Below, one piece after another: positions 47,273 through 55,980 of a DNA stretch of 64,000 bases. The stretch is from Halalkalibacter krulwichiae (GTDB lineage Bacteria > Bacillota > Bacilli > Bacillales > Bacillaceae_D): NCBI RefSeq assembly GCF_002109385.1, contig NZ_CP020814.1, positions 684,001-748,000 on the forward strand, read 5' to 3'. The position numbers and the translations under genes are program-made. The notes below the pieces were generated by a model that saw nothing but the letters and a program-made list of their open reading frames with translations, was not told where the DNA came from and searched no databases. How positions within the stretch are numbered: the stretch's first letter is position 1; each line of letters opens with the position of its first letter.

Positions 47273-48024
47273 AAGTGATTAATGTTACAAAGCAATACGC
47301 ATCTAAAAGTGTCGTGGAGAATGTCTCGGTTAAAATTAATAAAGGGAAAATAACTTCATTCATTGGACCGAATGGAGCTGGAAAAAGTACATTACTATCT
47401 ATTGTTAGTCGATTGATTGCTAAAGATTCTGGTGAAGTTAAGATTGATGACATTGATATAAGCCAAACAAAAAGCAGTGAATTAGCTAAGAAAATTTCAA
47501 TTTTAAAACAATCTAATCATTTATCTATTCGTTTATCAGTAAGAGATTTAGTATCATTTGGTCGTTTCCCTTATTCGCAAGGCAATTTAACAAAAGAAGA
47601 TATTAAACATGTAGATGAAGCCATCCGTTATATGGAACTTGAAGATATTCAAGATAAGTTTCTTGATCAATTAAGTGGTGGACAAAGACAACGGGCTCAT
47701 ATTGCAATGGTTATAGCTCAAGATACAGAATATGTTCTTTTAGATGAACCATTAAATAATTTAGATATGAAGCATTCTGTTCAAATTATGAAAGTTCTTA
47801 GAAGAATGGTTGATGAGTTAGGAAAAACGGTTGTCATCGTTTTACATGATATTAATTTCGCTTCCTGTTATTCAGATTTTATCGTTGCGTTAAAAGATGG
47901 AAAGATTGTAAAGGAAGGACCAGCACAAGAAATTATCACGCATGACGTTTTAAAAAAGATTTATGACATGGATATCCCAATTAACTGTGTTGGAGATAAA
48001 AAGATTTGTGTTTACTTTGCCTAG
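47266..48024 (+). CDS. yclP: Iron-siderophore ABC transporter ATP-binding protein, YclP type
   Basis: A 252-residue ATPase that powers the YclN/YclO permeases. Walker A GPNGAGKST (about residues 33-41), Q-loop KQSNHLS, signature LSGGQRQR, Walker B YVLLDEP and the switch His in IVLHDINFA are all present. AAAGGAGA precedes ATG 47266, inside the yclO end. The binding-protein gene follows after a 225-bp gap with its own Fur-like site. Confidence 0.95.
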   Translation: MVEVINVTKQYASKSVVENVSVKINKGKITSFIGPNGAGKSTLLSIVSRLIAKDSGEVKIDDIDISQTKSSELAKKISILKQSNHLSIRLSVRDLVSFGRFPYSQGNLTKEDIKHVDEAIRYMELEDIQDKFLDQLSGGQRQRAHIAMVIAQDTEYVLLDEPLNNLDMKHSVQIMKVLRRMVDELGKTVVIVLHDINFASCYSDFIVALKDGKIVKEGPAQEIITHDVLKKIYDMDIPINCVGDKKICVYFA

Positions 48025-48090
48025 ATTAAACGATGTGATTAAAAATCCCTTTGTTGGGGGAAGGTCATCTCTTTAATAAATAGTTTTATA

Positions 48091-48142
48091 GAGGCTGGGA
48101 CTTAACAGTTTTATTAAAAACAAGCTGTTTTGTCCCGGCTTC
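48091..48142 (+). terminator. GAGGCTGGGAC-type hairpin between yclP and yclQ
   Basis: GAGGCTGGGAC (48091-48101) pairs with GTCCCGGCTTC (48132-48142) through G-U pairs, with inner AACAG/CTGTT. No T run follows directly. Hairpins beginning GAGGCTGGGAC recur between genes in many Firmicutes. It may lower yclNOP read-through or protect the transcript end. Confidence 0.55.
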
Positions 48143-48177
48143 TAACAATGGGATCATCTCTTTTTTTTGTTTGATCA

Positions 48178-48192
48178 TGATAATCTTTCTCA
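48178..48192 (+). promoter_or_regulatory. Fur-box-like site upstream of yclQ
   Basis: TGATAATCTTTCTCA matches 12 of the 14 defined positions of TGATAATNATTATCA. It lies 57 nt before yclQ and suggests separate iron control of the binding protein. Confidence 0.55.
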
Positions 48193-48249
48193 TGATGATT
48201 GTCCTGTTGTAAGTCTACTTTAATCAAAATTATAGGAGTGAATTAAGAA

Positions 48250-49236
48250 ATGAAGAAGTCATTGTTATTCGTTCTAATGACAGGATTGTTAGCATTATTT
48301 ATCGCAGCATGTAGTTCAGAGACAAGCACAGAGCCTGAAAATGGAACTCAAGAAGAGCCAGCAGCTGAAGCTGAGACTGTAAATGAAGAAGACGCAGAGA
48401 TAACAGTAACTCATCAATTCGGTGAAACTGTTGTTCCAAAGAATCCTGAAAGTGTTGTTGTTTTTGATTTAGGTGTTCTTGATGTGTTAGAAACTCTAGA
48501 AGTAGATGCTGTAACAGGTATTGGTGAACCAAGCGGTGGACTTCCTGAGTATTTAGCTGCATTCGGAGGAGAATATGAAGGAGCTGGCACATTGCATGAG
48601 CCTGATTTCGAGAAAGTTTATGATCTCCAACCAGACTTAATTATTATTTCTGGTCGTGCTCAAGAAGCGTATGATGAGTTAAGTGAAATTGCACCAACTT
48701 TATTTATGGCTGTTGATACAGCAAATTATATTGAGTCAATGACTGATAATGTTACTCTTCTGGCTGAGATTTTCGGCAAGGAAGCAGAGGCTGAAGAAGA
48801 ACTTGCTCAAATTAGTGAATCACTTGATTCATTACAAGAAGAAGCTTCTACAAACGATACTGAAGGTTTAATCATCTTAGCAAATGATGGTTCAATTAGT
48901 GCGTATGGTCCTGGTTCAAGATTTGGAATTCTTCATAATGAATTTGGAGTAAAAGCAGTTGATGAGAATATTGAAGTCTCTAATCACGGACAAAATATTT
49001 CTTTTGAATATATTGCTGAGAAAAACCCAGAATATTTGTTTGTAGTTGATAGAGGGGCTATTGTTGGTGGCGAATCATCTGCTCAACAAACAATTGAAAA
49101 TGAAGTAGTTAAAACAACGCAAGCTTATGAAAGTGGAAACATTATTTACTTAGATCCTGTCTACTGGTACATCACAAGTGGTGGTTTAACATCAACAGTT
49201 GGGATGATTGATGAAGTTAGTGCAGCATTACAATAA
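48250..49236 (+). CDS. yclQ: Siderophore-binding lipoprotein, YclQ type
   Basis: Extracytoplasmic receptor of the importer, 328 residues, periplasmic-binding-protein class III (FepB/FhuD-like). The signal peptide MKKSLLFVLMTGLLALFIAAC ends in a lipobox (FIAAC, Cys 21), followed by an acidic Ser/Thr/Glu linker (22-50). The fold shows VVFDLGVLDVLETL, LIIISGRAQEAYDEL and the end SGGLTSTVGMIDEV. Position and similarity to B. subtilis YclQ suggest petrobactin or a related catecholate ligand, which is inferred. TAGGAGTGA precedes ATG 48250. Confidence 0.9.
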   Translation: MKKSLLFVLMTGLLALFIAACSSETSTEPENGTQEEPAAEAETVNEEDAEITVTHQFGETVVPKNPESVVVFDLGVLDVLETLEVDAVTGIGEPSGGLPEYLAAFGGEYEGAGTLHEPDFEKVYDLQPDLIIISGRAQEAYDELSEIAPTLFMAVDTANYIESMTDNVTLLAEIFGKEAEAEEELAQISESLDSLQEEASTNDTEGLIILANDGSISAYGPGSRFGILHNEFGVKAVDENIEVSNHGQNISFEYIAEKNPEYLFVVDRGAIVGGESSAQQTIENEVVKTTQAYESGNIIYLDPVYWYITSGGLTSTVGMIDEVSAALQ

Positions 49237-49293
49237 TAACCGAGACTAGGTTATCAAATAACACATAGAGGGACAATAATGTGTTCTTCCTTT

Positions 49294-49323
49294 GAGGTCA
49301 TCGCAATGCGATGGCCTCTTTAG
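49294..49323 (+). terminator. Terminator after yclQ
   Basis: GAGGTCATCGC (49294-49304) pairs with GCGATGGCCTC (49308-49318), one G-U pair, followed by TTTAG. Confidence 0.75.
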
Positions 49324-49428
49324 TTGGATCTATTCCACGTGAATCCTTATGAATGGAGCTCAAACTTTCATTCATGAGACAAATCTTGTAAACTTATTAT
49401 AGATTATCAAATAAGTGGAGGTATAAAA

Positions 49429-50169
49429 GTGGAACATAATACGGTTACTGATTTAATAAAAAGTCATCGATCTATTAGATCTTTTACGGAAGAAGATATT
49501 GCTGAATGGAAAGTAAATGAGATTGTGGATTCTGGACGATGGGCTCCTACTTCACATCATGTTCAAGCTTACAGTATTCTTGTTATAAAAGACAAAGAAA
49601 TGAAAAAGAAGCTTGCTACATTAGCTGGTAATCAAACTTATGTAGAAACATGTCCTGTTTTTTACGTAATATGTGCTGATTACTATCGCTTGAAAATGGC
49701 AAGTGATATGCATGAGCAGCCTTTTGAAATAGGAGAACAAGAGCAAGTCATAGTTGGTGCGGTTGATGCTGCTCTCGTTGCACAAAATATGTTGCTAGCA
49801 GCCAGATCAATGGGACTTGGTGGCGTCATGATTGGCGGGATTCGTAATGAGCCCCAAGCGGTTTCGGAAGTGTTAAATCTACCAGAGTTTACATTTCCAG
49901 TTATGGGCTTGTGTGTTGGTTACCCGAATCAGGATCCGGCTCAAAAGCCTCGGTTACCGAAAGCGGCGGCAATTCATTATGAAAATTATGATCAAAGCAA
50001 AATAGAAAAGGCGCTCACTGAATATGATCAAATAATGGAACAGTATTATTATGAGCGAACAAATGGAAAACGGTCTGATAAATGGACTAGGCAAATGGCG
50101 GAGTTTACTTCAACAGCAAAACGCCCACAAGTAGGAAACTTTATAAAAAAACAAGGGTTCTTAAAATAA
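49429..50169 (+). CDS. NfsA/NfrA-type NADPH FMN nitroreductase
   Basis: A 246-residue flavin reductase that uses NADPH to reduce nitroaromatics, quinones or free FMN. It shows the FMN-binding start HRSIRSFTEEDI, GRWAPTSHHVQAYSI, AALVAQNMLLAARSMGLGGVMIGGIRN and GLCVGYPNQDPAQKPRLP, with the C-terminal extension of the NfsA/Frp class. It starts at GTG 49429 behind GTGGAGG. Placed after the siderophore importer, it could be a ferric reductase helper, but that is inferred. Confidence 0.9.
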   Translation: MEHNTVTDLIKSHRSIRSFTEEDIAEWKVNEIVDSGRWAPTSHHVQAYSILVIKDKEMKKKLATLAGNQTYVETCPVFYVICADYYRLKMASDMHEQPFEIGEQEQVIVGAVDAALVAQNMLLAARSMGLGGVMIGGIRNEPQAVSEVLNLPEFTFPVMGLCVGYPNQDPAQKPRLPKAAAIHYENYDQSKIEKALTEYDQIMEQYYYERTNGKRSDKWTRQMAEFTSTAKRPQVGNFIKKQGFLK

Positions 50170-50260
50170 GAAGCTTTACTTGACAGAAGTGATGTCATCA
50201 TCTAAGCTGTGAAAATAATAGGTGGATTTAGTACGAGAATTCTGAAAAGAGAGAATAGTC

Positions 50261-50297
50261 AAAGAGTCTATTTCTAATTAGAAATGGCTCTTTTTTA
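50261..50297 (+). terminator. Terminator after the nitroreductase gene
   Basis: AAAGAGTCTATTTC pairs with GAAATGGCTCTTT (50261-50293) with one G-U pair around TAATTA, followed by T. Confidence 0.8.
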
Positions 50298-50302
50298 AGG
50301 TA

Positions 50303-50362
50303 CTGTAATGAGTTACCGAAGAAACTAAGTAACGATCCTTACAGATAGCTTTTCGGTTTTCT
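50303..50362 (+). promoter_or_regulatory. Candidate attenuator leader of the aminotransferase gene
   Basis: CTGTAA (50303-50308) pairs with TTACAG (50339-50344) and encloses GTTAC/GTAAC (50312-50316 with 50329-50333). In competition, ACCGAA (50315-50320) pairs with TTCGGT (50352-50357), extended by AA-CT/AGCTT, and is followed by TTTCTT. The two structures share bases and cannot coexist. The gene starts 30 nt later. It lacks the core of an S-box. Confidence 0.4.
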
Positions 50363-50391
50363 TATATAAGACAAGAAGGTGGCCAGTAAAA

Positions 50392-51579
50392 GTGAAAACA
50401 TTTAAACAATCGGATGCTTTAGAGCGTCTGCCAGAACAATTCTTTTCAAACCTTGTAAATAAAGTAATGAAAATAAAGGAAATGCATAATGATGTGATTA
50501 ATTTAGGTCAAGGAAACCCTGATCAACCTACTCCTAAAGGTATTGTAGATAAACTTGAACAGTCAGCAAGTAATCCACACTATCATAAATACCCTCCGTT
50601 TGCCGGGTTTCCGTTTTTAAAAAAAGCTGTTGCAGATTATTATCAAAGGGAATATGGAGTAGAGGTTGATCCAGATACCGAGGTTGCCGTTCTAGCAGGG
50701 ACAAAAACAGGGTTAGTTGAAATAAGCCAATGCTTTCTAAACAAAGGAGATATAGCTTTAGTTCCAGATCCAGGTTATCCTGATTACTGGTCTGGAATTG
50801 CTTTAGCTGGCGCTAAGATGCATGCGATGCCGCTTTTGGAAGAAAATCATTTTCATCCTGACTTTTCGATAATTGATGAGAATACATGGCAAGAAGCTAA
50901 ATTAATGTTCTTAAATTATCCTAATAACCCGACAGGAGCAGTTGCAACGCCAGAACTCTTTAAGGAAGCAATTGAAGTTGCAAATAAATATGATGTTTGT
51001 GTGGTCCATGATTTTGCTTATGGAGCGATTGGCTTTGATGGTAAAAAACCTCTTAGCTTTCTTCAAACTCCTGGAGCGAAAGAAGTTGGTGTTGAGATGT
51101 TAACACTTTCTAAGACGTATAATATGGCTGGATGGAGAGTTGGTTTCGTTGTAGGAAATCCAAGTGTTGTTAAGGCAATAGAACTTATTCAAGATCATTA
51201 TTATTGCTCTATATTTGGTGGAATTCAAGAAGCGGCTGCTTATGCTCTTTCAACGGACCAATCAAATGTTGAACAATTGATCAAAATGTATGAAAAACGT
51301 CGAAATACACTCGTAGAGGCAGCTAAAAAGATAGGATGGAATGTCAACGCACCAAAGGGGTCTTTCTTTGCTTGGTTCCCTGTACCAAAAGGCTATGCTT
51401 CAGCAGAATTTGCAGATTTATTACTTGAAGAAGCACGAGTTGTAGTAGCTCCAGGTATCGGGTTTGGTGATCATGGAGAAGGGTATGTTCGAATTGCTTT
51501 GTTAAGCGATGATGATATTTTGAAGGAAGCGATCAATCGTATTGGGAAACTAGAACCTTTTACTCAAACCCACAAATAA
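50392..51579 (+). CDS. MtnE-like pyridoxal-phosphate aminotransferase
   Basis: A 395-residue class I aminotransferase closely resembling B. subtilis MtnE, which converts ketomethiobutyrate to methionine in the salvage pathway. Motifs: VINLGQGNPDQPTP, VPDPGYPDYWSG, LNYPNNPTGA, VVHDFAYGAIGFDG and the cofactor Lys in TLSKTYNMAGWRVGF. C-terminal Arg in EGYVRIALL binds carboxylate. No other mtn gene is nearby, so the in vivo substrate is uncertain and I give no symbol. Start GTG 50392 behind GAAGGTGG. Confidence 0.85.
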   Translation: MKTFKQSDALERLPEQFFSNLVNKVMKIKEMHNDVINLGQGNPDQPTPKGIVDKLEQSASNPHYHKYPPFAGFPFLKKAVADYYQREYGVEVDPDTEVAVLAGTKTGLVEISQCFLNKGDIALVPDPGYPDYWSGIALAGAKMHAMPLLEENHFHPDFSIIDENTWQEAKLMFLNYPNNPTGAVATPELFKEAIEVANKYDVCVVHDFAYGAIGFDGKKPLSFLQTPGAKEVGVEMLTLSKTYNMAGWRVGFVVGNPSVVKAIELIQDHYYCSIFGGIQEAAAYALSTDQSNVEQLIKMYEKRRNTLVEAAKKIGWNVNAPKGSFFAWFPVPKGYASAEFADLLLEEARVVVAPGIGFGDHGEGYVRIALLSDDDILKEAINRIGKLEPFTQTHK

Positions 51580-51655
51580 TTATTAGGTATAGGACAATCG
51601 TTTTTCAACATATGAACATATTGAGTCCTAATTTGTTTGAATGGGGGGAAAACGA

Positions 51656-52552
51656 TTGATTTTACGTCTTGATCGGTTACTTATTGATTTACCGAAGCCT
51701 GAACATCCTGATGCAAATGCGGCTGCAGCAGTTCAAGAATTACTTGGCGGTAAATTTGGCGAGATGTCGACATTAAATAATTATATGTATCAGTCTTTTA
51801 ATTTTCGAAGTAAAAAGAAGTTGAAGCCATTTTATGATTTAATTGCAAGTATTACAGCTGAGGAATTTGGTCATGTTGAGCTTGTAGCTAACACAATTAA
51901 TCATATGATTGAAGGAACAACTTTCCCTGGTGACCCTGACATTACACCAATGCAAAACGCGAAGGATAAGAGAATCACTCGACACTTTATTGAAACTGCG
52001 CAAGCGTCATATCCAATGAATTCAATGGGAGCTCCTTGGACTGGAGAAAATGTATTTAATAGTGGGAATCTAATATTAGATTTACTCCATAATTTCTTTC
52101 TTGAATGTGGAGCTAGAACACATAAGATGAGAGTTTATGAGATGACTGATAATCCGGTAGCAAGAGAAATGATAGGTTATCTTCTCGTTCGTGGTGGTGT
52201 ACATGTCGTTGCTTACGCAAAGGCACTTGAAGTCGCTACAGGAGTAGATATGACAAAGATGGTACCAATACCATCTTTAGAAAACAAAGCATTTGATTAT
52301 GCACGAAAATTTGAAGATCAAGGTATTCATCGGAAGCTATATACCTTTAGTCCGACCGATTATCAAGATATTGATAAAATTTGGAAGGGAGTGCACCCTG
52401 AAGACGGGCAGCCGGTAGAAGTCGTTCGGGGAGCGCCTCAAGGGGCTCCAATGCCAGACTATCCTGAAATACCTGAAGAGTTTGCACCAGGAATTTCTCA
52501 TGACGATTTCTTAGAAATTGCGAAAAGACTACAGCGATCTGCAGGAATTTAG
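51656..52552 (+). CDS. Manganese catalase
   Basis: Dimanganese catalase that dismutates hydrogen peroxide; 298 residues, soluble hexamer. Metal-ligand helices are visible: ELLGGKFGEMSTLNNYMYQSFNF (Glu), SITAEEFGHVELVANTINHM (Glu, His), FLECGARTHKMRVYEMTDNPVAREMIGYLLVRGGVHVVAYAKAL (Glu, Glu, His) in pieces. The Pro-rich C-terminus PQGAPMPDYPEIPEE is typical. GGGGGG (51643-51648) favours TTG 51656 over ATG 51641. Together with dps and ferritin it indicates peroxide and iron defence. Confidence 0.93.
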   Translation: MILRLDRLLIDLPKPEHPDANAAAAVQELLGGKFGEMSTLNNYMYQSFNFRSKKKLKPFYDLIASITAEEFGHVELVANTINHMIEGTTFPGDPDITPMQNAKDKRITRHFIETAQASYPMNSMGAPWTGENVFNSGNLILDLLHNFFLECGARTHKMRVYEMTDNPVAREMIGYLLVRGGVHVVAYAKALEVATGVDMTKMVPIPSLENKAFDYARKFEDQGIHRKLYTFSPTDYQDIDKIWKGVHPEDGQPVEVVRGAPQGAPMPDYPEIPEEFAPGISHDDFLEIAKRLQRSAGI

Positions 52553-52574
52553 TAATTTCATTCTAGTTTGATTG

Positions 52575-52607
52575 AAAGATGAAGCGAAGAGGCTTCATCT
52601 TTTTTTC
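52575..52607 (+). terminator. Terminator after the manganese catalase gene
   Basis: AAAGATGAAGC (52575-52585) pairs perfectly with GCTTCATCTTT (52592-52602) around GAAGAG, with further T. Confidence 0.88.
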
Positions 52608-52645
52608 TACAAATTATCTAGGCAACGATGGAAGGGGAATGGCTT

Positions 52646-53403
52646 TTGATAAAAATATATGCTCATAGAGGATATTCAGACAAATACCCTGAAAATACTA
52701 TGGTTGCTTTTCAAGCAGCAGTTGACTACGGAGCCGATGGCATTGAATTTGATGTGCAACTAACGAAAGACAATGTACCAGTTGTCATTCATGATTTAAC
52801 TGTTGATCGCACAACGACAGGCTCTGGTAGAGTTAGAGACTTAACAGTAAGGGAATTGAAAGAGTTTAGCGCAGGGGCTTGGTTTGGGGAGCGATTTGAC
52901 TCGCAGAAAATCTCAACTCTTGAAGAGGTACTAGCATGGGCAATGGGGAATTCTATCATGTTAAATATTGAACTCAAAGGAGTAGTTACAGATAGAGAAG
53001 AAATGATAGCCGCGATTCTCTCTATTTTGAAGAAATTCGACTGTGAAGATCGGCTTATTCTATCATCCTTTGACCATCCAACCATTCAAAGTCTCACAGA
53101 AGAGGCTCCTCTAATAGAAATGGCAATTATTGTAGCTTCTGCTTTATTTAAACCAGAGGAATATTTGAGAAGACTTAAGATTAGAGGTTATCATTTTTCG
53201 CATATTAGTTTAAGAGAAGAAGAGATAAGGGAATGATTTATAATGGTTTTCGTTTAAGGCCTTATACAGTGAATGAGGATCAGTTAATTAAACAGTTTAT
53301 TAATAGTGGTTGTGATGCTCTATTCACTGATAAAGTAGAGAGAGCTGTTAAGATTAGAAATCGGTGGATCAAAAATAGAAGTTTTGTTAGAAGGAAAGAT
53401 TGA
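52646..53403 (+). pseudogene. Glycerophosphodiester phosphodiesterase, frame broken near the C-terminus
   Basis: GDPD/UgpQ-type enzyme hydrolysing glycerophosphodiesters to glycerol 3-phosphate and alcohol. The N-terminal part has the catalytic AHRGYSDKYPENT, GIEFDVQLTKDNVPVVIHD and LNIELKG. The frame stops at 53234-53236 after GGGAA; adding one A there continues as MIYNGFRLRPYTVNEDQLIK and GCDALFTDKVERAVKIRN, matching the usual C-terminus, to the TGA at 53401. Repaired length is about 252 residues. Start TTG 52646 follows GGAAGGGG. Cause is a one-base loss, real or technical. Confidence 0.85.
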
Positions 53404-53487
53404 AAAGAGTCTGCTATACTGTCTTTTTATAATGGCTATTTTCAAATGCCTCATGCTTAATTAATGATCCAATGTTAGCAATAAGTA

Positions 53488-53537
53488 AAAAGGGATTCGG
53501 AGTACTAATTTCAACTGTTCTCCGAATCCCTCTTTTT
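53488..53537. terminator. Bidirectional terminator between GDPD and glgP
   Basis: AAAAAGGGATTCGGAG (53487-53502) pairs with CTCCGAATCCC and T's (53520-53537). On the minus strand it ends the glycogen operon beside the glgP stop. Confidence 0.85.
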
Positions 53538-55980
53538 AGTTAATAATTAGGTTTCCAATTTTGGTAGGTTTAATTTGCCATATTTCCTCAGCGTATTCTT
53601 GAATAGTGCGGTCGCTTGAAAAGTTACCGGAATAGGCAATATTAATAATGCTTTTTTGTAACCAATCAGATTGTTGTTGATAAGTTTCTTGCACATTATT
53701 TTGTGCTTCTGTGTAATTGTCGAAATCTCTTAAGACGAAATACTCGTCGTTATTGTATAAAAGAGAATAAAAGATATCTTTAAATTCAACATCATCATCT
53801 GAGAAGTGCTGATTAACAAGTAAATCCATTACATTTCTTAACCGCCTGTCATTATTATAATAATCACGAGCCCGATACTCACCAGCTTGTTGATAACGGA
53901 ATACTTCGTCTGATGTTAAGCCGAATGTGAAAATATTCTCATCTCCAACAAGTTCTCTAATTTCTACATTTGCACCATCTAGTGTTCCGATTGTAAGAGC
54001 ACCGTTCATCATTAGTTTCATGTTACCTGTTCCAGAAGCTTCTTTGCTGGCAGTTGAAATTTGTTCGCTTAAATCGGCTGCTGGAATAATACGTTCTGCT
54101 AAACTTACAGAGTAATTTTCAAGAAATACAACTTTGATTTTCTTACTGACTTGAGGGTGGTGGTTTATTTTTTCTGCAACGGCGTTAATGAGTTTAATAA
54201 CTTGTTTTGCAAAGAAATAACCAGGTGCAGCTTTTGCACCAAAAATAAATGTTCTAGGCGTTAACTCCAAATATGGATCTTCAATGCAGCGATTGTAGAG
54301 ATGAATAACATGAAATAAATTAAGTAATTGCCGTTTGTAGCCATGTAGCCGTTTGATGTGAACATCAACGATTGAATGGTCGTCAATTGTAATATCATAG
54401 TGTCTCTTAATAAAAGAAGCCAACTTAAGTTTATTATCATGCTTTACTTTGGCTATTGCTTGTTGAAAAGAAGCATCTTCGGCAAATGGAAGTAATTTTG
54501 TTAATTCATTTGGAGTTCGAATCCAATTAGTACCAATTGCTTCTGAGATTACATTGGCTAACTCAGGGTTTACATTTAATAACCAGCGTCTGTGGGTGAT
54601 TCCATTTGTTTTGTTGTTAAAACGTTCTGGAAATACAGTATAAAAGGGTTTCATTACGCGATCTTTTAGTATATTTGTATGTAACTTCGCAACCCCATTA
54701 ATACTAAAGCTTCCAACCATAGCTAAGTGAGACATGTGTACGTGTTCGTAAGAGATGATCGCCATTTCAGAAATCTTCTCCCGTAACTTTGGATAATCAT
54801 ACCAAAGCATTTTACAGAAACGCTCATTGATTTCATGGATGATTAAATAAAGCCTTGGAAATAAGGTCTTGATCATTTCTTCAGGCCATTTTTCTAAAGC
54901 TTCACTTAATGTAGTATGGTTTGTGTATGCAACCGTCTTTTCAGTGATGGCCCAAGCTTCATCCCACCCGAGTTTCTCTTCATCAATTAACAATCTCATT
55001 AATTCAGGTACGACAAGGCTCGGGTGTGTATCATTAATTTGTACGACAACGTGCTCTGACAGTTGAGCTAAGGGCTTATTTCGTTTCTTAAATCGTTGTA
55101 AGATGCTTTGGAGACCTGCAGACACTAAGAAATACTGTTGTTTTAACCTTAGTATTTTTCCTTCATAGTAGGAGTCATCCGGATAGAGAAATTCAGAAAT
55201 TTTTTCAATTGATCTTTTGTAGTCGAGATAGTGATAATAATCATGTCCGCGACTTGAGTGGAAGTGAAAGGAATTCGTAGTTGATTCAGCACTCCATAGT
55301 CTGAGTGTATTGACTGTATTATTATCGTATCCGACAATAGGTACGTCGTAAGGAACTGCCAGTACTCGTTCATAATCTTGGTGATGGAAGTGGAGGTGAC
55401 CGTTTTCCATTGTTGTCTCAACAGTCCCTCCAAAACGAACTTCAATGGCTTTGTCACCTCGTTTTGTCTCCCACATATATTCATCTTTTAACCAATTGTC
55501 TGGTAACTCGACTTGATACCCATTCACAACCTTTTGTTGAAACAAGCCATATTTATAGCGAATTCCCATTCCGTATCCAGGTAACTGAAGGGAGGCTAAA
55601 GAATCTAAAAAGCAGGCGGCAAGTCTTCCAAGACCACCATTCCCAAGACCGGCATCATGTTCTTCTCTGAATACTTCTTCAGGATCAAAGCCAAGAGAAG
55701 TTAAGGTATCTTTATATAGGTCTAATAACCCCATATTTAGGAGGTTCGATTCAATTAACCTTCCTAGTAAAAATTCCATAGAGAAGTAATAAACTTGTTT
55801 ACTCTCATTTTCATCGTATGTTTCTTGAGTCATTCTCCAATTAGCATTGATCGATTCTTTCATTGTGAGACAAATTGACTGAAACATTTCTTTGGTCGTA
55901 GCATCTTCTAAACTTTTACCGAATGACGAGGTGAGTTTCTCGCGTAACATCTGACTTAGCTGTTCTACTGTCATTGCCAT
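53536..55980 (-). CDS. glgP: Glycogen phosphorylase
   Basis: Releases glucose 1-phosphate from glycogen non-reducing ends; 814 residues with PLP cofactor. Motifs: GNGGLGRLAACFLDSLASL (glycogen-binding/active site), YKYGLFQQKVVNGYQVELPDNWL, TNHTTLSEALEKWPEEM, RLHGYKRQLLNL and the PLP-Lys segment EASGTGNMKLMMNGALTIGTLDGANVEI. GAGGAGG lies 6 nt before ATG 55980, so the ATG at 55995 is not needed. It is the last gene of glgCDAP; its first 65 nt overlap the glgA end. Confidence 0.96.
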   Translation of the reverse strand: MAMTVEQLSQMLREKLTSSFGKSLEDATTKEMFQSICLTMKESINANWRMTQETYDENESKQVYYFSMEFLLGRLIESNLLNMGLLDLYKDTLTSLGFDPEEVFREEHDAGLGNGGLGRLAACFLDSLASLQLPGYGMGIRYKYGLFQQKVVNGYQVELPDNWLKDEYMWETKRGDKAIEVRFGGTVETTMENGHLHFHHQDYERVLAVPYDVPIVGYDNNTVNTLRLWSAESTTNSFHFHSSRGHDYYHYLDYKRSIEKISEFLYPDDSYYEGKILRLKQQYFLVSAGLQSILQRFKKRNKPLAQLSEHVVVQINDTHPSLVVPELMRLLIDEEKLGWDEAWAITEKTVAYTNHTTLSEALEKWPEEMIKTLFPRLYLIIHEINERFCKMLWYDYPKLREKISEMAIISYEHVHMSHLAMVGSFSINGVAKLHTNILKDRVMKPFYTVFPERFNNKTNGITHRRWLLNVNPELANVISEAIGTNWIRTPNELTKLLPFAEDASFQQAIAKVKHDNKLKLASFIKRHYDITIDDHSIVDVHIKRLHGYKRQLLNLFHVIHLYNRCIEDPYLELTPRTFIFGAKAAPGYFFAKQVIKLINAVAEKINHHPQVSKKIKVVFLENYSVSLAERIIPAADLSEQISTASKEASGTGNMKLMMNGALTIGTLDGANVEIRELVGDENIFTFGLTSDEVFRYQQAGEYRARDYYNNDRRLRNVMDLLVNQHFSDDDVEFKDIFYSLLYNNDEYFVLRDFDNYTEAQNNVQETYQQQSDWLQKSIINIAYSGNFSSDRTIQEYAEEIWQIKPTKIGNLIIN

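Noticed and set aside
50170..50391. S-box (SAM riboswitch) upstream of the MtnE-like gene
   Set aside because: The conserved GAGGGA and GGCAACC cores are absent.
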